The notes beneath the pieces were generated by a model. That model ran no database searches. It was not told where the DNA came from and was given only the letters and a program-made list of their open reading frames with translations. This document shows, in pieces, positions 40,968 to 49,552 of a stretch of DNA of 64,000 bases. Source of the stretch: Bacteroidota bacterium (GTDB taxonomy: Bacteria; Bacteroidota; Bacteroidia; Flavobacteriales; Weeksellaceae); assembly GCA_023423715.1 (NCBI GenBank), contig JAFAFC010000006.1:39511-103510 (forward strand), written 5' to 3'. Made by a program: the position numbers and the translations under genes. Within the stretch, counting starts at the first letter, position 1. Each line of letters opens with the position of its first letter.

Positions 40968-42635
40968 ATGAAAAAACTGATTTGTATTGCTAGTTTAGCG
41001 CTAATTACATCGTGTCAAAGTGTTTCCAAAGTTCAAGAAAAACCTTTCGTTTGGGAAGGTGCCAATTTGTATTTTTTGTTGACGGATCGTTTCAAAAATG
41101 GCGATACGTCTAATGATGTCCAATTTGGAAGAACGGAAAAAGCATCGAAACTTCGTGGTTTCGAAGGTGGTGATTTGCGTGGTGTGATTCAAAAAGTGGA
41201 AGATAATTACTTTTCTGATTTGGGTATCAATGCGATTTGGATGACGCCTTTGGTTGAGCAAATTCATGGCTATACGGATGAAGGAACCGGGAAAACGTAC
41301 GGTTTTCATGGGTATTGGGCAAAAGATTGGACGTCTCTTGATCCTAATTTTGGGACGAAAAAAGAGTTGAAAGAACTGGTTTCCAAAGCTCACGCAAAGG
41401 GAATTCGAGTTGTTTTGGATGTAGTGATTAACCATACTGGACCAGTTACTTCGCAAGACCCAAAATATCCGAATGATTGGGTTCGCAATTCTCCGCAATG
41501 TACGTACAGTGGGTTTGAAACGACGACAGCTTGTACATTGGTTGCCAATTTACCCGATATTTTAACGGAAGATGATAAGGAAGTTCAGATTCCGCAATTT
41601 TTGTTGGATAAATGGAAGCAGGAAGGGCGTTTGCAGCAAGAGTTGAAATCGTTGGATGCTTTTTTTGCAAAATATAAGTTTCCACGAGCTTCCAAATATT
41701 ATATCATGAAGTGGTTGGCGGATTATATTACCGAATTTGGAGTTGATGGATTCCGAGTTGATACCGTAAAACACGTACATGAACAAGTTTGGAAAGATTT
41801 TCAGAAAGTTTGTGACGATACTTTTACGGAATATAAGGCTAAAAATCCAAGTTCATTTCAGAAAAATCAACCGTTTTTTATGGTTGGTGAAGTCTATGGA
41901 TATGGGATTTCTCAAAAGAAATTGTACGATTTTGGCGATAAAAAGGTGAATTATTTTGACAATGGATTTACGAGCTTAATCAATTTTGATTTTAAAGGTG
42001 ATGCTAATAAATCATATGAAGATTTATTTTCATCGTATTCGAATATTTTAAATTCAGATTTGAAGGGAGTAAGTGTAATGAATTATGTTTCTTCTCACGA
42101 TGATGGTTCGCCGTTTGACAAAGAGCGTAAGCGAACAATTGAGTCTGGAACGAAATTGTTGTTAACACCTGGTATTTCACAGATTTATTATGGAGACGAA
42201 TCGGCGAGATCGTTGATTATTGATGGAACGGAAGGCGACGCAACTTTGCGAAGCAACATGAATTGGGATGAAATCAAATCCAATGCAGAAACGAAAAAAG
42301 TTCTAGAACATTGGCAGAAATTGGGACGATTTAGAGCGAATCATCCTGCTGTGGGTGCTGGAATTCATCAAATGATTTCAAGAGACCCTTACGTATTTAT
42401 GAGAAGTTATCAGAATGATCGAGTAGTTATAGGTTTGGATCTACCGAAAGGTAAGAAAACGATTGGTTTTGTGTATAATGGAACAATGAAAAATGGTGGC
42501 GAATTTGAAGCCTATGTTTTCAAAAACGGGACAAAACTTAGAGATGCTTATTCTGGGAAAATTGCAGTAGTAAAAGATCTTGCAGTAGAACTCGATACTG
42601 AGTTTTCAATTGTCCTTTTAGAAGAAGTAAAATAA
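40968..42635 (+). CDS. GH13 alpha-amylase family lipoprotein
   Basis: 555 residues. Lipoprotein signal MKKLICIASLALITSC, so it is anchored in the envelope, likely at the cell surface or in the periplasm. The TIM barrel has all four GH13 regions: VVLDVVINHTG (I), GFRVDTVKH with nucleophile Asp265 (II), MVGEVYG with acid/base Glu308 (III), and VSSHDD with His377-Asp378 (IV). It should act on alpha-glucans such as starch, glycogen or maltodextrins. No SusC/D pair is nearby. A thioredoxin-like gene follows after 9 nt. Confidence 0.93.
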   Translation: MKKLICIASLALITSCQSVSKVQEKPFVWEGANLYFLLTDRFKNGDTSNDVQFGRTEKASKLRGFEGGDLRGVIQKVEDNYFSDLGINAIWMTPLVEQIHGYTDEGTGKTYGFHGYWAKDWTSLDPNFGTKKELKELVSKAHAKGIRVVLDVVINHTGPVTSQDPKYPNDWVRNSPQCTYSGFETTTACTLVANLPDILTEDDKEVQIPQFLLDKWKQEGRLQQELKSLDAFFAKYKFPRASKYYIMKWLADYITEFGVDGFRVDTVKHVHEQVWKDFQKVCDDTFTEYKAKNPSSFQKNQPFFMVGEVYGYGISQKKLYDFGDKKVNYFDNGFTSLINFDFKGDANKSYEDLFSSYSNILNSDLKGVSVMNYVSSHDDGSPFDKERKRTIESGTKLLLTPGISQIYYGDESARSLIIDGTEGDATLRSNMNWDEIKSNAETKKVLEHWQKLGRFRANHPAVGAGIHQMISRDPYVFMRSYQNDRVVIGLDLPKGKKTIGFVYNGTMKNGGEFEAYVFKNGTKLRDAYSGKIAVVKDLAVELDTEFSIVLLEEVK

Positions 42636-42644
42636 GAGTTAGAA

Positions 42645-43160
42645 ATGAAAAAAATAGTAGCAGTTTTCGTCTTGTTTTTTGCGTTGAATCTTCAAGCGCA
42701 GAAAATTCCCGCGGTGATGAAAACGGAGTTTACAGCGAAAGCGTTAACTCAAAAGCTTTTAACTCAAGATGGAAAAAAGCTTTCTGTAAAAGAGATTTTC
42801 GCCAAGCATCCCAAGAAAATCATTCTCATTGATTTTTGGGCGAGTTGGTGTCGCGATTGCATTTTAGTGCTTCCTAAAACGAAAGAACTTCTAGAGCGTT
42901 TTCCGAATTTGGATGTCGTTTATTTTTCCGTCGATCGTTCTGAAGAGCAATGGAAAAAGGGTTTGGAGAAATATGGAATTTCAGATAAAGAGAATTATTT
43001 CTTCGAAGAAGGTTGGAAGAATGAATTTACCAATACCATTGATCTGAATTGGGTTCCGCGTTTTATTTTGGTAGATTCAACAGGAAAAATTGCTCATTAT
43101 TATGCAACCTCACCTTCGGATGAAGCTTTGATTAATTCAATCGAAGAACTTCTAAAATAA
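42645..43160 (+). CDS. TlpA-like periplasmic thiol-disulfide oxidoreductase
   Basis: 171 residues. Signal peptide MKKIVAVFVLFFALNLQAQ, then a thioredoxin fold with active site WCRDC (Cys69-Cys72) in LIDFWASWCRDCILVLP and the cis-Pro region VPRFILVDSTG. Periplasmic reductant or oxidant of unknown partner. It follows the GH13 lipoprotein by 9 nt, so they share a message. The convergent hypothetical gene starts 4 nt beyond its stop. Confidence 0.88.
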   Translation: MKKIVAVFVLFFALNLQAQKIPAVMKTEFTAKALTQKLLTQDGKKLSVKEIFAKHPKKIILIDFWASWCRDCILVLPKTKELLERFPNLDVVYFSVDRSEEQWKKGLEKYGISDKENYFFEEGWKNEFTNTIDLNWVPRFILVDSTGKIAHYYATSPSDEALINSIEELLK

Positions 43161-43164
43161 CCGA

Positions 43165-43725
43165 TTAATAATAATTGGTATTGTTCATAATACTTTCGTA
43201 GTTGGACTTCGCAAGGAGTTTTGCATCAACATACGTGCTCAGATTTTCTTTGGCCAATTTTAAATTATGCTCCAAGGTTTGTTCAAAGAAAAATGTTTTT
43301 TCTTCTTGGTTTTTCAATGTAAGTTGAATCTGATTATCAATTCCTTTTCCGACAAAACCTCGGAAATCTCCTTTAATATCGTTACCAATAAAACGAATCT
43401 TATCAATTGTATTTAGCGGGAAAACTTCGTCGTAGTAGGCGATTGAATCCGAGTTTAAAACTAAATGACCGGTGTATTTACTTATTTTTTTTCCTTTCAA
43501 CAAAACGTACGTGAAGGCTCTCAGAACTTGGACAAACAACAAAAGCATGATTAGTCCTCCGATTACTGCTTTAATGTCGTCTCCCAAGCGGAAAAACGGT
43601 GGAAGAAAAAGGACAATTGTTGAAATAATAATGCCGACAATTAATAAGATTGTTGCATATTTTATGATTGTGAATGCTTTTGAAGTTTTTTTTACGGGTT
43701 GTAATGCCCTGAAAGCGATTTCCAT
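43165..43725 (-). CDS. Two-helix membrane protein with PH-like domain (STM3941-like)
   Basis: 186 residues. Two hydrophobic helices in the first 80 residues (IIKYATILLIVGIIISTIVLFL and VIGGLIMLLLFVQVLRAFTYVL) are followed by a small cytoplasmic beta domain with the PH-like pattern LVLNSDSIAYYDEVFPLNTIDKIRF. It resembles STM3941-type hypothetical proteins. It is the last gene of a three-gene leftward operon with DUF2461 (1 nt gap) and the 148-residue protein. Function unknown. Confidence 0.7.
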   Translation of the reverse strand: MEIAFRALQPVKKTSKAFTIIKYATILLIVGIIISTIVLFLPPFFRLGDDIKAVIGGLIMLLLFVQVLRAFTYVLLKGKKISKYTGHLVLNSDSIAYYDEVFPLNTIDKIRFIGNDIKGDFRGFVGKGIDNQIQLTLKNQEEKTFFFEQTLEHNLKLAKENLSTYVDAKLLAKSNYESIMNNTNYY

Positions 43726-43726
43726 T

Positions 43727-44392
43727 TTAGTTTATAGCGTTATTGATGAATTGATTAAAAGGTTGTGCAACTTCGAAAAGTTCGCTCACAAAGGTAGCCG
43801 AATCTTTTGAAAAAACCTGCGCATCGGAAAGTTTGTGTAAAACGAGAACGTTTTTCAGTTTCAAATACTCAATCATCGGATTTTCCTTATCGAAGCCTTG
43901 TGGTGGGTTTTTCAATTTGTCTTCTTGATGCAATTCTGGATAAAACTTCTGAAAGTTTTTTGAATGAATAATATCCAAAAACTCTTTTCTAAACGTAGAA
44001 ATTTCACTTCGTATCTTTTTTAAATTGGAGGAATCAGGTTGATACAAACCAGCTCCAATAAAAGATTTTCCAGGTTCTAAGTGAATGTAATATCCTGCAT
44101 TTTGACTTCCTTTTCCGATACCTAAACTAATTCCGAAATTGGTTTTGTAAGGTGTTTTATCTTTCGAAAAACGCGTGTCTCTATAAATTCGAAACAACGC
44201 TTTTTTGACATCCGTTTTCACGATTTCTTCATCGTACGCAGCCATATTTTGCAAGACCGATTCTACAAATTCAATGACATTACTTTGCGCTTCGAGATAA
44301 TACGGTTTATTTTCTTGAAACCAATCTCTGTTGTTGTTTTTGTCTAGATCTTTCAAAAACTGCATTGTTGATTTTTCAATTGAATGTGCCAT
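43727..44392 (-). CDS. DUF2461 family protein
   Basis: 221 residues from the ATG at 44392. Recognised by FLKDLDKNNNRDWFQENKPYY near the N-terminus, then FRIYRDTRFSKDKTPYKTNFG and YYIHLEPGKSFIGAGLYQP, the conserved core of DUF2461 (TIGR02453-type). Cytoplasmic, no known activity. An upstream in-frame start would begin inside a poly-Lys stretch and is less likely. It sits between the 148-residue gene (19 nt upstream) and the PH-like membrane protein. Confidence 0.85.
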   Translation of the reverse strand: MAHSIEKSTMQFLKDLDKNNNRDWFQENKPYYLEAQSNVIEFVESVLQNMAAYDEEIVKTDVKKALFRIYRDTRFSKDKTPYKTNFGISLGIGKGSQNAGYYIHLEPGKSFIGAGLYQPDSSNLKKIRSEISTFRKEFLDIIHSKNFQKFYPELHQEDKLKNPPQGFDKENPMIEYLKLKNVLVLHKLSDAQVFSKDSATFVSELFEVAQPFNQFINNAIN

Positions 44393-44411
44393 TTTTTTGT
44401 TTTTTTTAATA

Positions 44412-44858
44412 TTAAACTTCGCCTTCAAAAGTATCCGATAAGTACGTTTGAATGTCTTCCTTGCTTTTTTCAGAGCCTAAAAATTTTTTATAGGCTTGAG
44501 ATTCGTGATAAACAATTCCCATTTCCCAAACGCAAAAAGTAGGGAGGTGAGGTGGTTTTCTCTCCCAAATTTCAAAACTTCCAGAACCGTCGTAGTACAC
44601 CGTCTCCCAAATTTCGTTATCGTTTCTGAATGTACAAACGAGTAGAAGGTATTGGTCGCCACAACGATGATTCATGACGAATCCTAATTCATTTGAATTT
44701 TCAAAAATTTCTGCATTTTTTTGAATGGTTTTTATCGCATTTTCTCGATCCGTTTCGGTAATTAAACTCAAATCCGAAGCTAAATCATAATATTTTAGTC
44801 GAGTAGTTCCTACTTCGATAACATTCTGAGATTTCGCAAATTTTGAAGGATACGGCAT
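44412..44858 (-). CDS. Hypothetical protein, first gene of a three-gene operon
   Basis: 148 residues, soluble, with no signal or membrane helix. Features are two aromatic-rich strands (ETVYYDGSGSFEIWERKPPH and TFCVWEMGIVYHESQAY) and a conserved-looking MNHRCGDQYLLLVCTFRN segment. I recognise no family. It has its own -7 element and reads into DUF2461. Confidence 0.7.
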   Translation of the reverse strand: MPYPSKFAKSQNVIEVGTTRLKYYDLASDLSLITETDRENAIKTIQKNAEIFENSNELGFVMNHRCGDQYLLLVCTFRNDNEIWETVYYDGSGSFEIWERKPPHLPTFCVWEMGIVYHESQAYKKFLGSEKSKEDIQTYLSDTFEGEV

Positions 44859-44880
44859 TGAAATGTTTTTTTTATAGTAT

Positions 44881-44888
44881 CAAATTTA
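44881..44888 (-). promoter_or_regulatory. -7 promoter element of the three-gene operon
   Basis: TAAATTTG on the minus strand, 22 nt before the start at 44858. Confidence 0.55.
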
Positions 44889-44983
44889 GAAATTATCCTT
44901 TAATACCAAGCTAAAAATTGAATCTGATATTGGTTAACAAAAATTTAATAAAAGCATCATTTTTTTATCAAAAATAAAAAGTG

Positions 44984-44991
44984 TATCTTTG
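44984..44991 (+). promoter_or_regulatory. -7 promoter element of the DeaD-type helicase gene
   Basis: TATCTTTG, 26 nt before the start at 45018. No clear -33 TTG. Confidence 0.6.
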
Positions 44992-45017
44992 CACCCGAAT
45001 TATAGACGATCTTTTAC

Positions 45018-46712
45018 ATGAATTTATTTACGGAGTCCAATTTGAGTCCTGAAATCCTTCAGGCTATTGGCGACCTCGGCTATGAACAGCCGACAGAAAT
45101 CCAGAAACAGACTATTCCTTTCATCCTTTCGGATGTTCGCGATTTAATCGCACTTGCGGCAACAGGAACAGGCAAAACAGCAGCATTTTCGCTTCCGATT
45201 CTGGATATGATAGACGACACAAGTCGTAAAATCCAGTTATTAGTGCTTTGTCCAACGCGAGAACTTTGTTTACAGATCACCAAAGACATTAAGAACTACA
45301 CAAAATACCTTCCTAACATTAAAACCACAGCGGTATATGGTGGAAGTAGCATTTCCGAGCAAATACGCTCTCTACGTGAAAAACCACAAATTATTGTGGG
45401 AACTCCCGGAAGAGTTATCGATTTGATTGGTAGAAAGGCATTAGATTTTTCTAATATCCAATGGATGGTATTAGACGAAGCTGATGAAATGCTTTCTATG
45501 GGTTTCAAAGATGATTTGGAAACCATTTTGTCTGAAACACCAGATACGAAACAAACATTTTTGTTCTCAGCTACGATGAACAAAGAGGTAGAGCGTATCT
45601 CTAAAAATTATTTGACGAATCCACACAAGATTTCAGTAGGTTCTATTAACGCCGTTAAGAAAAACATTACGCACGAATATTATGTGGTAGGATACAGACA
45701 GAAAAAAGAAGCTTTGAAGCGTTTGATCGATGCAAATCCGAATCAATATTCAATTATTTTCTGTAGAACAAGAGCGGAAACTCAGGAAGTTGCTGATTTC
45801 TTAATGCAAAACGGATACGCTGCTGATGCTTTGCACGGTGACTTATCTCAAGCACAAAGAGATACGGTAATGAAGAAATTCCGTTTGAAAAACATCGATA
45901 TTTTGGTTGCAACAGACGTTGCAGCGAGAGGTTTGGATGTGGATTCTCTTACACATGTTATTCACTTCTCATTGCCAGATGATCCAGAAGTTTTCGTTCA
46001 CCGTAGTGGTAGAACAGGACGTGCAGGAAAAGACGGTATTTCTATGGCATTGATTAAGCCAGAGGAAACAAGAAAGTTGAAGCAAATTAAGTCTCAAACA
46101 AAAATTGAAATTACAGAAAAGCAAGTTCCTAAAGGTGATGAAATCATCAAGGCGCAAGTTTCTGGAGTTTTCGAAAAGTTGTTAACGGAACATGAAAATA
46201 TTTTTGAGATTGACCAAGCGTTAATCCCAGATCTTAGCAACTTCACAAAAGAAGAATTGGTAAACCAATTATTGCAGTTCCAGTTGAAAGATTTAATCTT
46301 GTTTTACCAGGATCGTAACGACCTTGCTACTCAAAAACTATATCGTGAAGAAGATACATCATCTTCAAGAAGAGATAGAAGAAGGGACGATCGTTACGGG
46401 AAAGATCGCGATAATCGCGATAGAAACTTCAAAGATCGTGATCGCGGAGGGAAGAAAAAGAGAAACAACGAGAACATGGTTCGTTTCTTCTTCAACCTAG
46501 GAAAAAGAGATCAATTGAAAAAAGTAGATATGTTGGATATCATTAACAAAGCAACAGCGAAATCTAAGAAAAGAGCTGATATTGGTGATATCGAAATTTT
46601 GGACAAATTCACTTTCTTCGAAGTAGATAAAAATTACAAAAACGAAATTATGAGCAGTCTTCCAATGATGAAGTTCAAAGGGAAAGAAATGCGTGCTGAA
46701 GTAGCAAACTAA
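45018..46712 (+). CDS. DEAD-box RNA helicase with DbpA RNA-binding domain
   Basis: 564 residues. Helicase core: Q-motif (QPTEIQKQTIPF), motif I (AATGTGKTAAF), DEAD, SAT (FLFSATM) and motif VI (HRSGRTGRAG). Residues about 445-485 form a linker packed with Arg, Asp and Lys. A C-terminal DbpA-type RNA-binding domain (MVRFFFNLGKRDQLKKVDM to the end) follows. The layout matches DeaD/CsdA or DbpA helicases that act in ribosome assembly and cold adaptation. A second DEAD-box gene (rhlE type) is in this window near 53-54 kb. Confidence 0.94.
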   Translation: MNLFTESNLSPEILQAIGDLGYEQPTEIQKQTIPFILSDVRDLIALAATGTGKTAAFSLPILDMIDDTSRKIQLLVLCPTRELCLQITKDIKNYTKYLPNIKTTAVYGGSSISEQIRSLREKPQIIVGTPGRVIDLIGRKALDFSNIQWMVLDEADEMLSMGFKDDLETILSETPDTKQTFLFSATMNKEVERISKNYLTNPHKISVGSINAVKKNITHEYYVVGYRQKKEALKRLIDANPNQYSIIFCRTRAETQEVADFLMQNGYAADALHGDLSQAQRDTVMKKFRLKNIDILVATDVAARGLDVDSLTHVIHFSLPDDPEVFVHRSGRTGRAGKDGISMALIKPEETRKLKQIKSQTKIEITEKQVPKGDEIIKAQVSGVFEKLLTEHENIFEIDQALIPDLSNFTKEELVNQLLQFQLKDLILFYQDRNDLATQKLYREEDTSSSRRDRRRDDRYGKDRDNRDRNFKDRDRGGKKKRNNENMVRFFFNLGKRDQLKKVDMLDIINKATAKSKKRADIGDIEILDKFTFFEVDKNYKNEIMSSLPMMKFKGKEMRAEVAN

Positions 46713-46740
46713 GTTGCGGTATTAATTTTTGTTAACATAG

Positions 46741-46771
46741 AAAAGCAGTCTTTTTAAGGCTGCTTTTTTCG
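46741..46771 (+). terminator. Terminator of the helicase gene
   Basis: Stem AAAAGCAG / CTGCTTTT followed by a T-run. Confidence 0.85.
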
Positions 46772-46793
46772 TTTTCGTTTTTTTGAATTGTGG

Positions 46794-46801
46794 TATCTTT
46801 G
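46794..46801 (+). promoter_or_regulatory. -7 promoter element of the DUF2490 gene
   Basis: TATCTTTG, 21 nt before the GTG at 46823. It lies downstream of the in-frame ATG at 46790, so that ATG cannot be the start for this promoter. Confidence 0.65.
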
Positions 46802-46822
46802 CCGTTTTATAAATTAAATCTT

Positions 46823-47548
46823 GTGAAATTCATCCGTTTTATATTGGTCTTCGTGGCCGCTACTGTAAGTGCTCAAACTGATTTTAAAGAACACGCTTCC
46901 AATTTTAATATGGTTTCGTTAACATACAAACATAACAGTAAATGGTCTGCTTATGTTGAAGTTCAGGCTCGTTCTATTGAAGATTTTATGTTACCTGATT
47001 ATTACGAAATCAAAGGTGGACCAACGTATCATATTAACAAAAAGAATGCTGTTTTGGTTGGGGTAGGGCGTTACGGGACGTATAAAGACAGCGATTTTTA
47101 TCAACGTGAGATTCGTGTTTGGTTGCAGTATGTTTTCAGCCATAACTTGGGAAAAGCGAAGTTTGATCATCGTTTACGTGCGGAAAAGCGATTTTTTAAT
47201 TTTCCACAAACCGATGAAAATACGAATGATGAGAGATATCGTTACCGTTTATCATTCACATTGCCTTTGAATAGTGATAAAGTAAAGCCAGGAACCGTTT
47301 TCTTAAATGCGTTTGAAGAAGTTTTTGTTGGCCCAAATACAGATACGTTTAAAAGAAATCGATTGTTTGGAGGATTTGGATATCAGGTCAATGATTTTAT
47401 GAATGCGAATATGGGCTATATGTGGCAAAAAGAATTTTCTTCTTTGAAGGGAGATCGTAATTTTCATTTCGCTTATTTCGCACTGAATTTCACACTAGAT
47501 AGACAAAAATTGTTCGATCACGACGGCAGTGTTCCCGTAGCGGATTAA
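46823..47548 (+). CDS. DUF2490 outer-membrane-type protein
   Basis: 241 residues from a GTG start at 46823. This start puts a clean signal peptide (KFIRFILVFVAATVSAQ) at the N-terminus and follows the promoter. The mature part has alternating strands (WSAYVEVQARSIEDF, RYRYRLSFTLPLN, FHFAYFALNFTLDRQ), as in DUF2490, a predicted beta-barrel family common in Bacteroidota. Function unknown. The DUF47-Pit phosphate pair follows after 88 nt that hold an inverted repeat and a -7-like element. Confidence 0.8.
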   Translation: MKFIRFILVFVAATVSAQTDFKEHASNFNMVSLTYKHNSKWSAYVEVQARSIEDFMLPDYYEIKGGPTYHINKKNAVLVGVGRYGTYKDSDFYQREIRVWLQYVFSHNLGKAKFDHRLRAEKRFFNFPQTDENTNDERYRYRLSFTLPLNSDKVKPGTVFLNAFEEVFVGPNTDTFKRNRLFGGFGYQVNDFMNANMGYMWQKEFSSLKGDRNFHFAYFALNFTLDRQKLFDHDGSVPVAD

Positions 47549-47553
47549 GGTAA

Positions 47554-47571
47554 TGTTAAGGAAAGTTAACA
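47554..47571. repeat. Inverted repeat upstream of DUF47-pit
   Basis: TGTTAA-GGAAAG-TTAACA, perfect 6 bp arms with a 6 nt spacer, upstream of the likely promoter of the phosphate transport pair. Possible regulator site or weak hairpin; not enough to decide. Confidence 0.35.
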
Positions 47572-47602
47572 CGTATTTTCCTTTTGAAAACTCGTTTATT
47601 CG

Positions 47603-47610
47603 GATATTTG
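47603..47610 (+). promoter_or_regulatory. Possible -7 element of DUF47-pit
   Basis: GATATTTG differs from TAnnTTTG only in its first base; 26 nt before the start at 47637. Confidence 0.35.
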
Positions 47611-47636
47611 CACCACGAAATTTAAATTAAAATAAA

Positions 47637-48275
47637 ATGGGAATAGGTAATCTTTTTAAAGCGTTCCAGCCTAAAGACAAAGTATTTTTTGTACTGTTTG
47701 ATCAAATTGCACAGAATCTAGTAGAAATGTCAAAATTCTTCCACGATGGAATTACAGAATTTGATGTAAATGACGATTCGTTTATGCAGAAAATTAGCGA
47801 TTTCGAACATAAAAATGATGATTATACACATCAAGTTTTTGTGGAGCTAGGACAGAATTTTATTACACCGTTCGATCGAGAAGATATTTCTCAATTGGCG
47901 AGTGGTTTAGATGATATTGCAGATTATCTTTATGCATCTGCAAAATATATTTTCCTTTACAAAACGCCAGAAACAAAAGAATACGCTGAGTTTTCTCACT
48001 TGATTCACAAGGCTTGTTTGGAAATTCAAGTTGCTGTTGAAAACTTAAAAGATTTCAAAAATCCAGCAGCGGTAAAAGAATCTTGTATCAAGATTAACTC
48101 ATTCGAAAATTTAGCAGACGACGTTCAGAGTAAGGCTTTAATGAGACTTTTCGAAACGAACGACCCTATCCGTATTATTAAAGTACAATCTGTATTAAAC
48201 TATCTAGAAGAAGTAACTGATAAGGCAGAAGATGTTGCCAACATTATGGAGAACATCATCATTAAATACGCATAA
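47637..48275 (+). CDS. DUF47 (PhoU-like) phosphate transport accessory protein
   Basis: 212 residues, all-helical. PhoU-like helices, with repeated Glu/Asp-rich metal-binding patterns such as DDYTHQVFVELGQNF and DREDISQLASGLDDIADYL. DUF47 proteins are encoded next to Pit transporters and are thought to control them. pit starts 25 nt downstream. Cytoplasmic. Confidence 0.93.
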   Translation: MGIGNLFKAFQPKDKVFFVLFDQIAQNLVEMSKFFHDGITEFDVNDDSFMQKISDFEHKNDDYTHQVFVELGQNFITPFDREDISQLASGLDDIADYLYASAKYIFLYKTPETKEYAEFSHLIHKACLEIQVAVENLKDFKNPAAVKESCIKINSFENLADDVQSKALMRLFETNDPIRIIKVQSVLNYLEEVTDKAEDVANIMENIIIKYA

Positions 48276-48300
48276 TTATCTCTAAAAATATATATCAGAA

Positions 48301-49443
48301 ATGGACTTACCAATTTTATTGATAATTATTATAGTACTGGCGTTAGTTTTCGATTATATCAACGGTTTTCACGATGCTGCAAACTCTATTGCAACCATCG
48401 TTTCAACTAAAGTTTTATCACCTTTTCAAGCAGTTCTTTGGGCTGCGGTATGGAACTTCGCTGCATTTTTTCTTGCAGCATATGTTCTTCCAGGAGGTTT
48501 TAAAATCGGAAACACCATCGCCAAAACCGTAAACGAAAACTTTATTACTCTTGAAGTAATTTTCTCAGGACTTATCGCAGCTATCGCGTGGAACTTATTT
48601 ACTTGGTGGTTTGGGATTCCTTCATCATCATCACATACATTGATTGGAGGTTTCTTAGGAGCAGCTCTTACACACGCATTGGTTTTAGACTATCAAGATG
48701 TACTTGCAGCACAACCTCATTTAGGAACTTGGGATACATTGGTTGCCGCGCTCAAGCAGCTCACGACACAAAGTGTGGTGAAGTTTGATAAGGTAATACC
48801 AATTTTCCTCTTTATCTTCCTAGCGCCGATTATCGGTATGATTATCTCGATTATTATCACGATTATTATTGTGAATTTGTATAAAAGATCGAATCCTCAT
48901 AAGGCAGATAAAGCATTCAAGAGAATGCAGTTGGTATCATCGGCATTGTTTAGTATTGGACATGGTTTGAATGATGCTCAGAAAGTAATGGGTATTATTG
49001 GTGCAGCCGTTATTTACTATCATGTAAATATGATTAGCGATGCGCAATATATCGACTTACCATCAGCGGAACGTTTTAATTACTTTACAGAACACTATTT
49101 GTGGGTTCCACTAGTTTCGTTCATCGCAATCGCTTTAGGTACGATGAGTGGAGGTTGGAAGATTATTAAAACAATGGGTACTAAAATTACAAAAGTATCT
49201 CCACTAGAAGGTGTAAGTGCAGAAACTGCTGGTGCATTAACATTATTCATCACAGATCACTTCGGGATTCCGGTTTCTACAACGCATACCATTACCGGTT
49301 CCATTATTGGGGTTGGATTGACGAAACGTGTTTCCGCAGTACGTTGGGGAGTTACCGTAAGCTTATTATGGGCTTGGATTTTAACTATTCCAATTTCAGC
49401 GCTAATTGCAGGAATCTGTTATCTTATTACATTAGCTTTCTAA
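48301..49443 (+). CDS. Low-affinity inorganic phosphate transporter (Pit family)
   Basis: 380 residues, about 10 membrane helices. The two PHO4 signatures are present: NGFHDAANSIATIVSTKVLSP near the N-terminus and HGLNDAQKVMG in the second half. GIPSSSSHTLIGG and GIPVSTTHTITGS are the internal repeats. Moves phosphate, probably as a metal-phosphate complex, with protons across the inner membrane. Works with the DUF47 gene upstream. A strong terminator follows. Confidence 0.95.
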   Translation: MDLPILLIIIIVLALVFDYINGFHDAANSIATIVSTKVLSPFQAVLWAAVWNFAAFFLAAYVLPGGFKIGNTIAKTVNENFITLEVIFSGLIAAIAWNLFTWWFGIPSSSSHTLIGGFLGAALTHALVLDYQDVLAAQPHLGTWDTLVAALKQLTTQSVVKFDKVIPIFLFIFLAPIIGMIISIIITIIIVNLYKRSNPHKADKAFKRMQLVSSALFSIGHGLNDAQKVMGIIGAAVIYYHVNMISDAQYIDLPSAERFNYFTEHYLWVPLVSFIAIALGTMSGGWKIIKTMGTKITKVSPLEGVSAETAGALTLFITDHFGIPVSTTHTITGSIIGVGLTKRVSAVRWGVTVSLLWAWILTIPISALIAGICYLITLAF

Positions 49444-49470
49444 AACCTCGTTTTTAGAATAGAATAAATA

Positions 49471-49505
49471 AAAAACTTTGCCCCAAAAGGCAAAGTTTTT
49501 ATTTT
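49471..49505 (+). terminator. Terminator of the DUF47-pit operon
   Basis: Perfect 12 bp stem (AAAAACTTTGCC / GGCAAAGTTTTT) with a CCAAAA loop and T residues. Confidence 0.92.
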
Positions 49506-49525
49506 ATTTACGCAGTAAAATTGCG

Positions 49526-49533
49526 TATTTTTG
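49526..49533 (+). promoter_or_regulatory. -7 promoter element of the polyprenyl synthase gene
   Basis: TATTTTTG, 19 nt before the start. An inverted repeat TACGCA-n7-TGCGTA (49509-49527) runs into its left edge and could be an operator. Confidence 0.6.
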
Positions 49534-49552
49534 CCTTTCACAATAGTAAATT

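Noticed and set aside
40968..43160. A polysaccharide utilisation locus around the GH13 lipoprotein
   Set aside because: No SusC/SusD pair, regulator or second glycosidase is present; only a TlpA-like gene shares the operon.
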